Shown here piece by piece: positions 58,663-64,000 of a stretch of DNA of 64,000 nt. The position numbers and the translations under genes were made by a program. Each line of letters starts with the position of its first letter. The stretch's first letter is position 1. This DNA is from Parazoarcus communis SWub3 = DSM 12120 (GTDB lineage: Bacteria; Pseudomonadota; Gammaproteobacteria; Burkholderiales; Rhodocyclaceae). The stretch covers positions 124,001-188,000 of the forward strand of contig NZ_QKOE01000006.1 in assembly GCF_003226565.1 (NCBI RefSeq), in the 5' to 3' direction. The notes beneath the pieces are model-generated. The model was not told the origin of the DNA. It made no database searches and worked only from the letters and a program-made list of their open reading frames with translations.

Positions 58663-59997
58663 TCAGTCGCCGATACGCTCGGCGTAGAGGTCGTGAATAT
58701 CGCAGTCGGTGATCCGGACCCGCACGAAATCCCCCGGCGCGAGGTCATCACCATCCGGAATGATCACCAGGCCATCGATCTCCGGCGCGTCGCCCGGCGA
58801 GCGCGCCAGGGCACCATCCTCATCCACGTCATCAACCAGCACGGTCATCTCACGGCCAATCTTGGCCTCGAGACGCTGCGTGGAGATATCCTCCTGGAAA
58901 TCCATCAAGCGCGCACGCCGCTCCTCGCGCACCTCGTCCGGCACGGGATCGGCCAACTCATTGGCGGTGGCACCCTCTACCGGTGAGTATGCGAACGCAC
59001 CGACGCGATCCAGTTGCGCCTCCTCCAGGAAGTTGAGCAACTGCTCGAAATCCTCCTCGGTCTCACCGGGGAAGCCGGTAATGAAGGTCGAACGGATGGT
59101 CAGCTCCGGACAGATGCTGCGCCACTTGCGTACCCGCTCGAGCACATTCTCGGCATTGGCGGGCCGTTTCATCGCCTTCAGGATGCGCGGACTGGCGTGC
59201 TGGAAGGGCACATCCAGATAGGGCAGGATCTTGCCCTCCGCCATCAGCGGAATGAGGTCGTCGACACTGGGGTAAGGATAGACGTAGTGCATCCGGATCC
59301 AGATGCCGAGCTCACCCAAGGCGTTGGCCAGATCCACCAAGCGGGTCTTCAGCGGTTTGCCGTTCCAGAAGCCCGTACGGTATTTCACATCCACCCCATA
59401 AGCCGACGTGTCCTGCGAGATCACCAGAATCTCCTTGACGCCGGATTCGGCCAGCGCCTCGGCTTCACGCATCACTTCATGGATCGGCCGGCTCACCAGA
59501 TCGCCACGCATCGACGGAATGATGCAGAAGGTGCAGCGGTGATTGCAGCCCTCGGAGATCTTCAGGTAGGCATAGTGCTGCGGTGTCAGCCGGATACCCT
59601 GCGGCGGCACCAGATCAACAAAGGGGTCGTGCGGCTTGGGTAGATGCTTGTGAACGGCATGCATCACCTCTTCGGTGGCATGCGGGCCCGTTACGGCCAG
59701 CACCTGCGGATGCGCCGCCAGCACCACATCGTCCTTGGCACCCAGACAGCCGGTCACGATCACCTTGCCATTCTCGGCCAGGGCCTCGCCAATGGCGTCG
59801 AGCGATTCCTCCACTGCTGCGTCGATGAAACCACAGGTATTGACGACGACAATGTCAGCCTCATCATAGCTGCCAGAGATCTGGTAGCCCTCGGCCCGCA
59901 GGCGGGTCAGGATGTGCTCGGAGTCAACGGTTGCCTTGGGGCAGCCAAGGCTGACGAAACCGACACGCGGCACGTCCGGGAGTTTGGGAGAAGTCAT
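58663..59997 (-). CDS. rimO: ribosomal protein S12 methylthiotransferase
   Basis: A 444-residue radical SAM methylthiotransferase that modifies Asp89 of S12. [20 protein letters not shown] opens it. The N-domain Cys are in [18 protein letters not shown] and VTGCLGA; the radical SAM cluster is [17 protein letters not shown]. The C-terminal TRAM domain (MTVLVDDV...) follows. ATG 59997 is used; the upstream 17 residues in the open frame are not typical. It follows phaR by 56 bases. Confidence 0.95.
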   Translation of the reverse strand: MTSPKLPDVPRVGFVSLGCPKATVDSEHILTRLRAEGYQISGSYDEADIVVVNTCGFIDAAVEESLDAIGEALAENGKVIVTGCLGAKDDVVLAAHPQVLAVTGPHATEEVMHAVHKHLPKPHDPFVDLVPPQGIRLTPQHYAYLKISEGCNHRCTFCIIPSMRGDLVSRPIHEVMREAEALAESGVKEILVISQDTSAYGVDVKYRTGFWNGKPLKTRLVDLANALGELGIWIRMHYVYPYPSVDDLIPLMAEGKILPYLDVPFQHASPRILKAMKRPANAENVLERVRKWRSICPELTIRSTFITGFPGETEEDFEQLLNFLEEAQLDRVGAFAYSPVEGATANELADPVPDEVREERRARLMDFQEDISTQRLEAKIGREMTVLVDDVDEDGALARSPGDAPEIDGLVIIPDGDDLAPGDFVRVRITDCDIHDLYAERIGD

Positions 59998-60019
59998 GGG
60001 CGTGCTGCCTGTCGGGTCG

Positions 60020-60046
60020 GCGCACCTTCCGGATCGGAAGGTGCGC
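60020..60046 (-). terminator. stem-loop between phaR and rimO
   Basis: GCGCACCTTCC (60020-60030) pairs perfectly with GGAAGGTGCGC (60036-60046) over a 5-base loop, 8 bases after the phaR stop. No U-tract follows, so it may be a partial terminator or a 3'-end-stabilising stem. Confidence 0.5.
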
Positions 60047-60053
60047 AAGGGAT

Positions 60054-60656
60054 TTACTTGTCGGTACGGCTCTTGGCGGCCGAGGCGGTGGCATCCGCCT
60101 TGTCTTCGGCGCCGGTCGGCTGACCATAGGCCGGAAACTGGAAGCCGGTGAACATGTTACGGGTCTGGCTCTCGACCTGCTCCTGCATCTGCTGGAACAT
60201 TTTCTTCGATTGCTCGACGTAGGTGCCCATCATGCTTTGCAGCGCCGGACCCTGGAAATTCAGGAACTGGGCCCACAAGTCCTGGCTGACCGGGCTGTTT
60301 TCACCGTAGATGCTGCGTGCCTGCTCCTGCAGCTTGCCCTGCATGTCGGTAAAGGCCTTGATATTGTTCTCAAGGTACTTGCCCATCATGCCCTGCATCG
60401 CATTGCCGTAGAAACGGATCATGTGCGACAGCAGGTCGCTGGTGAACATGGGTGCACCACCGGCCTCCTCTTCGAGAATGATCTGCAGCAGGATGCTGCG
60501 GGTCAGGTCTTCGCCGGTCTTGGCATCCACCACCTGGAAGTCTTCATTGCCCAACACGAGCTCCTTCACGTCAGACAAGGTGATGTAAGAACTGGTACGG
60601 GTGTCGTAAAGACGGCGGTTCGGGTATTTCTTGATCAGGCGCGATTGATCGGCCAT
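60054..60656 (-). CDS. phaR: polyhydroxyalkanoate synthesis repressor PhaR
   Basis: A 200-residue regulator. The N-terminal PHB_acc domain is [20 protein letters not shown] (residues 6-25); a second domain (residues 70-110, [20 protein letters not shown]) and a Gln/Met-rich helical C-terminus follow. PhaR binds DNA and PHB and represses phasin and phaR transcription until PHB is made. Its own TATAAT-type promoter lies directly upstream. It sits downstream of phaB1 in the phaC-phaB2-phaB1-phaR cluster. Confidence 0.95.
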   Translation of the reverse strand: MADQSRLIKKYPNRRLYDTRTSSYITLSDVKELVLGNEDFQVVDAKTGEDLTRSILLQIILEEEAGGAPMFTSDLLSHMIRFYGNAMQGMMGKYLENNIKAFTDMQGKLQEQARSIYGENSPVSQDLWAQFLNFQGPALQSMMGTYVEQSKKMFQQMQEQVESQTRNMFTGFQFPAYGQPTGAEDKADATASAAKSRTDK

Positions 60657-60705
60657 GGTGACTTCCTCCTCGGCGGCGGTGGATTCCGCTCTCGCTTGTA
60701 TAAAA

Positions 60706-60711
60706 ATTATA
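60706..60711 (-). promoter_or_regulatory. -10 element of the phaR promoter
   Basis: A perfect TATAAT (60711-60706, minus) about 50 bases before the phaR ATG. The upstream side is the T-tract of the phaB1 terminator, leaving only a weak -35 (GGGTTT at 17 bases). This gives phaR its own start, as expected for an autoregulated repressor. Confidence 0.55.
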
Positions 60712-60721
60712 CCGCGCTGCG

Positions 60722-60751
60722 AAAAGAAAAACCCCGCCTTGCGACGGGGTT
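60722..60751 (-). terminator. intrinsic terminator after phaB1
   Basis: AACCCCG (60730-60736) pairs with CGGGGTT (60745-60751) over an 8-base loop, followed on the minus strand by TTTTTCTTTTC. It lies 32 bases after the phaB1 stop. Confidence 0.85.
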
Positions 60752-60782
60752 GCGCTGAGACGCGGTCCTTGCGGATGCCGCA

Positions 60783-61523
60783 TCAGCACATATGCAGGCC
60801 ACCATTGATGTTGATCGTGGCACCGGTAATGTAACCAGCCAGCTCGGACGACAGGTAGGCGCACAGACCGCCGATCTCCTCCGGCTTGCCCAGACGCTTC
60901 ATTGGCACGGTGTCGATGATGCCCTGACGGATGTCGTCGCGGATCGCCATCACCATGTCGGTGCCGATGTAGCCTGGCGCGATCGCGTTGACGGTTACAC
61001 CCTTGGTGGCCAGCTCGGCTGCCAGTGCCTTGGTGAAGCCCAGCACGCCAGCCTTGGCGGTGGAATAGTTGGTCTGGCCAGCCTGACCCTTGACGCCATT
61101 GACTGACGAGATATTGACGATGCGACCCCAGCCGCGCTCAGCCATCTTCGGCGAGATATGGTGAGTCACGTTGAACAGGCTGTTCAGGTTGGTGTTGATC
61201 ACCGCATCCCACTGGCCCTTCTCCATCTTGGGGAAGAACTTGTCGCGGGTGATACCGGCATTGTTGATCAGCACATCGATCGGACCGACTTCGGCTTCGA
61301 TCTTCTCGACCATGGCCTTGCACGATTCGTAGTCCGACACGTCACCTTCGGCAGCAACGAAGTCAAAGCCGAGGGCCTTCTGCTGTGCCAGCCACTCGTC
61401 CTTTTGCGGGAACGCGGGCAGACAGTTGGCGACGACCTTCATGCCTTCCTTGGCGAGGGATTGGCAGATTGCAGTGCCGAGGCCGCCCATGGCGCCGGTA
61501 ACGAGTGCGACTTTCTGAGACAT
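60783..61523 (-). CDS. phaB: acetoacetyl-CoA reductase, copy 1
   Basis: A 246-residue short-chain dehydrogenase that reduces acetoacetyl-CoA to (R)-3-hydroxybutyryl-CoA with NADPH for PHB. VALVTGAMGGLGTAICQSLA, LINNAGITRDKFFPKM, NISSVNGVKGQAGQTNYSTAKAG (split: Ser, then YxxxK) and the end TGATININGGLHMC fit PhaB. ATGs occur at 61526 and 61523; the second has the better ribosome-site distance. It is a tandem paralogue of the next gene upstream. Confidence 0.95.
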   Translation of the reverse strand: MSQKVALVTGAMGGLGTAICQSLAKEGMKVVANCLPAFPQKDEWLAQQKALGFDFVAAEGDVSDYESCKAMVEKIEAEVGPIDVLINNAGITRDKFFPKMEKGQWDAVINTNLNSLFNVTHHISPKMAERGWGRIVNISSVNGVKGQAGQTNYSTAKAGVLGFTKALAAELATKGVTVNAIAPGYIGTDMVMAIRDDIRQGIIDTVPMKRLGKPEEIGGLCAYLSSELAGYITGATININGGLHMC

Positions 61524-61671
61524 CATCGAATCCTTCTGCAGCGTTTATCGTTTTCGGACATTGCAGCCCGTAAGCCACCCTTGTCCGCACCTGTCTTGCG
61601 GCAGCGCATCAGCCACGCAACAGCCGCATTATAGTCACAGTTTCTTACGAGTGCTGCGTCGCAAAATGAGC

Positions 61672-61702
61672 AAAAAAAAAGCCTGCCCCACCGGGACAGG
61701 CT
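61672..61702 (-). terminator. intrinsic terminator after phaB2
   Basis: AGCCTG (61680-61685) pairs with CAGGCT (61697-61702), extended by the CCC/GGG inner stem, followed on the minus strand by eight or more T. It lies 21 bases after the phaB2 stop and separates the two phaB transcripts. Confidence 0.88.
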
Positions 61703-61723
61703 CGCTTGCGAAGCACGGGACGA

Positions 61724-62464
61724 TCAGAACATGTGCTGCCCGCCGTTGATCGAAATATTGGCGCCGGTCACAAACGCGGCCTCCTCCGACGACAGATAAG
61801 CCACCAGACCGGCGATCTCTTCCGGCTTGCCGAGACGCGATACCGGAATCTGCGGCAGGATCTTGGAGTCGAGGATTTCCTGCGGGATCGCCATCACCAT
61901 CTTGGTACCGATATACCCCGGCGAGATCGTATTCACGGTCACTCCACTGCGCGCCACCTCAAGCGCCAGCGCCTTGGTAAAGCCATGCATGCCGGCCTTG
62001 GCCGCCGAATAGTTGGTCTGCCCGAAAGCCCCCTTCTGACCATTGACCGAGGACACGTTGATCACCCGGCCCCACTTGCGTTCGACCATGCCATCCATGA
62101 CCTGCTTGGTCATGTTGAACACCGAATCCAGGTTGGTGCTGATCACCGCATCCCAGTCGGCCTTGGTCATCTTCTTGAAGGTCATGTCACGGGTGATGCC
62201 CGCGTTGTTCACGAGCACATCCACCGGACCGACATCCTTGGTCACCTGCTCCACGCACGCCTTGCACGAGTCGAAATCCGACACATCGCACGGATAGCCC
62301 TTGAAGCCGTAGCCCATGTTGTTCATCGCCTGCAGCCACTCGGCCGCCTTGGCATTGCCCGGCGAATGCGTCGTCACCACCTTGTAGCCCAGCGCGGCCA
62401 GCTTGATGCAGATCGCCTCGCCCAGCCCACCCATACCACCGGTCACCAGTGCAACTCTCGACAT
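61724..62464 (-). CDS. phaB: acetoacetyl-CoA reductase, copy 2
   Basis: A 246-residue short-chain dehydrogenase, same length as copy 1. VALVTGGMGGLGEAICIKLA, LVNNAGITRDMTFKKM, NVSSVNGQKGAFGQTNYSAAKAG (catalytic Ser and YxxxK) and the end TGANISINGGQHMF are close to the classical Cupriavidus-type PhaB. It is 111 bases downstream of phaC; a GGCGCGC/GCGCGCC stem lies near 62554-62570 in between. It is probably the main PHB reductase, being next to phaC. Confidence 0.95.
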   Translation of the reverse strand: MSRVALVTGGMGGLGEAICIKLAALGYKVVTTHSPGNAKAAEWLQAMNNMGYGFKGYPCDVSDFDSCKACVEQVTKDVGPVDVLVNNAGITRDMTFKKMTKADWDAVISTNLDSVFNMTKQVMDGMVERKWGRVINVSSVNGQKGAFGQTNYSAAKAGMHGFTKALALEVARSGVTVNTISPGYIGTKMVMAIPQEILDSKILPQIPVSRLGKPEEIAGLVAYLSSEEAAFVTGANISINGGQHMF

Positions 62465-62575
62465 AGTATTTCCTCCTCCCAATCGGATGTTCGGGGGGGC
62501 TTCGCGTGCTCTGACGCCGGCCCCACCCGACCCGTCGCCAGATTCGACTTCAAGGCGCGCCGAAGCGCGCCGCGG

Positions 62576-64000
62576 TCATGCTTTTTCTTTTACGTAACGC
62601 CCCGGAGCCGGTTCGATCGGCTCGTACTTCGTGCTGCCAAGCCGACCTCGAGCAGCCACCTGCTTGCCGCCGAAGGCCTTCAGCCACTCGGCCCAGTGCA
62701 ACCACCAGCTGCCCTTCTGTTCGACCGCCTGCCCCAGCCACTCCTCGGGGTCGGCCACCTTCGCCGCATTGGTCCAGTAGCTGCGACGGTTCTTCGAAGC
62801 CGGATTGATCGCCCCGGCGATATGGCCGCTGGCGCCCAGCACGAAGGTGGTTTCGCCGCCCAGCAGATTGCGCGCCAGATAGGCACTGGCCCACGGCACG
62901 ATGTGATCCTCGCGCGCAGCCAGCAGATAGGCCGGCATGTCCACCTTGCCGAGATCGACCTTCTGCCCCAACATCCGCAGCTTGCCCGGCACTCGCAGAT
63001 TGTTCTCCAGGTACATGTTGCGCAGATACCAGGTCAGGAATGGGCCAGGCAGGTTGGTCGAATCCGAATTCCAGTAAAGCAGGTCGAACGCCTGCGGCTT
63101 CTGCCCCTTGAGGTAGTTGCCCACGACGTACTGCCATACCAGATCGTTGGCGCGCAGGAAGGAGAATACATTGGCCAGTTCCTGCCCCTTCAGCAGCCCC
63201 CCCTTGCCGATGGCCGCCTCGCGTGCCGTCACGCCGGCTTCGTCCACCAGGCAACCCAACTCTCCTGCATCGGCAAAGTCGAGCAGCGTGGTCATCAGGG
63301 TCAGGCTTGCGACGGGGTCCTCTCCTCGTGCCTTGGCGACGGCCAGCGCAGAGGTCAGGATGGTGCCGCCAACGCAGAAGCCCAGCACATTGGGCTTCTT
63401 CACCCGGGTCACCGAACGCACCACATCCAGCGCGGCGAGCGGCCCTTTTTCGAGATAGTCGTCCCAGGTCATCTGCGACTCGGCCGGCCCCGCGTTCTTC
63501 CAGGACACCAGGAACACGGTGAAACCCTGCTCGACGACGAAGCGGACCAACGAATTTTCCGGCTGCAAGTCCATGATGTAGAACTTGTTGATGCACGGCG
63601 GCACGATCAGCAACGGCACCTGCGCGACCTTGTCGGTCAGTGGCGCGTACTGGATCAGCTGCATCAACTCGTTTTCATAGATGACCGCACCGGGCGACAC
63701 GCCCAGATTGCGCCCGACCTCGAAGGCCGCATCATCGGTCATCGAGATGCGTCCCTTCTCCAGATCAGCCATCAGGTTCTTGATGCCCTGAGTGATGCTC
63801 TCACCCTGGGTATCAATCGCCTTCTTGATGAATTCGGGATTGGTTGCGGCAAAATTGGTCGGCGCCAGCGCATCGATGTACTGCCGGGTCAGGAACTGGA
63901 TCCGGCTCTTGGCCCGGCCGTCGGCAATCGGCATCTCATCGGCCACCTGCTTGAGGAAGCCGGCATTGATCAGGTAAGCCTGACGCAGGTAATCGAATAC
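62576..64000 (-). CDS. phaC: class I poly(3-hydroxyalkanoate) synthase, 5' end outside the window
   Basis: 474 residues of the C-terminal part of PHA synthase, open through the window edge (the frame continues VFDYLRQAYLINAGFLKQ beyond a GTG at 63946, so that GTG is not the start). The lipase-like box has the catalytic Cys in NVLGFCVGGTILTS; the Asp is in LAAREDHIVPW and the His in LGASGHIAGAINP. VPPCINKFYIMDLQPENS is a class I signature. It polymerises (R)-3-hydroxybutyryl-CoA on the granule surface. No phaA is seen within the window. Confidence 0.95.
   Translation of the reverse strand, partial: VFDYLRQAYLINAGFLKQVADEMPIADGRAKSRIQFLTRQYIDALAPTNFAATNPEFIKKAIDTQGESITQGIKNLMADLEKGRISMTDDAAFEVGRNLGVSPGAVIYENELMQLIQYAPLTDKVAQVPLLIVPPCINKFYIMDLQPENSLVRFVVEQGFTVFLVSWKNAGPAESQMTWDDYLEKGPLAALDVVRSVTRVKKPNVLGFCVGGTILTSALAVAKARGEDPVASLTLMTTLLDFADAGELGCLVDEAGVTAREAAIGKGGLLKGQELANVFSFLRANDLVWQYVVGNYLKGQKPQAFDLLYWNSDSTNLPGPFLTWYLRNMYLENNLRVPGKLRMLGQKVDLGKVDMPAYLLAAREDHIVPWASAYLARNLLGGETTFVLGASGHIAGAINPASKNRRSYWTNAAKVADPEEWLGQAVEQKGSWWLHWAEWLKAFGGKQVAARGRLGSTKYEPIEPAPGRYVKEKA

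Noticed and set aside
62550-63596. 348-codon frame within phaC on the same strand
   Set aside because: Out of frame with phaC, Gly/Arg-rich, no domain; the phaC frame has the full catalytic triad.

Overview
This is a GC-rich chromosomal core segment of a betaproteobacterium. The gene order, the polyhydroxybutyrate genes and the protein sequences most resemble the Rhodocyclales (Azoarcus/Thauera/Aromatoleum/Zoogloea type); this is judged from recalled gene order, not a database search. There is no prophage, insertion sequence, integron or CRISPR array. About 50 protein genes and 6 tRNA genes fill the window, mostly on the minus strand.

Layout. (1) 1-16.7 kb, minus: gyrA-serC-pheA-hisC-tyrA-aroA/cmk (one fused gene)-rpsA-ihfB-lapA-lapB, then cysM-ydbH-(ynbE-like)-ydbL-exonuclease. 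This links aromatic amino acid and serine synthesis to ribosomal protein S1, IHF, LPS control and a predicted envelope lipid-transport module. (2) 16.8-22.1 kb, plus: grpE-dnaK-dnaJ, with two sigma-32-type promoters, then an amino-acid-type ABC binding protein. (3) cysS (minus) diverges from ppiA-ppiB-lpxH (plus). (4) 25.7-43.7 kb, minus: the conserved run leuC-leuD-leuB-asd-fimV-ecfT-like-truA-trpF-trpB-trpA-accD-folC-dedD-cvpA-purF-metZ, making Leu, Asp-family amino acids, Trp, fatty-acid precursors, folate, purines and Met. (5) 43.8-51.8 kb, minus: an M48 protease, an MFS transporter, aroC, an ilvBN operon preceded by a valine-rich leader peptide and attenuator, fadD and a CBS-domain protein. 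(6) fdxA (minus) diverges from trxA-rho (plus). (7) hbd, then two copies of a tRNA-Ala/Glu/Asp module. (8) An FAD-linked oxidase, a patatin-like protein and rimO, then the PHB genes phaR, phaB1, phaB2 and the 3' part of phaC, which runs off the window.

Regulation that can be read directly: an ilvB attenuator with a 24-codon leader carrying nine Val codons; two heat-shock promoters; a strong tRNA promoter with a GC-rich discriminator; and many intrinsic terminators. Genes inside the long minus-strand runs are often coupled by ATGA, GTGA or TGATG overlaps.

No clearly new multi-gene system was found. The items most worth checking are the ivbL-like leader upstream of an enterobacterial-type AHAS I operon, the duplicated tRNA module, the TTG-started rho with an arginine-rich N-terminal extension, the EcfT-like gene that starts inside the fimV terminator U-tract, the non-canonical YnbE-position lipoprotein, and the aroA-cmk fusion.
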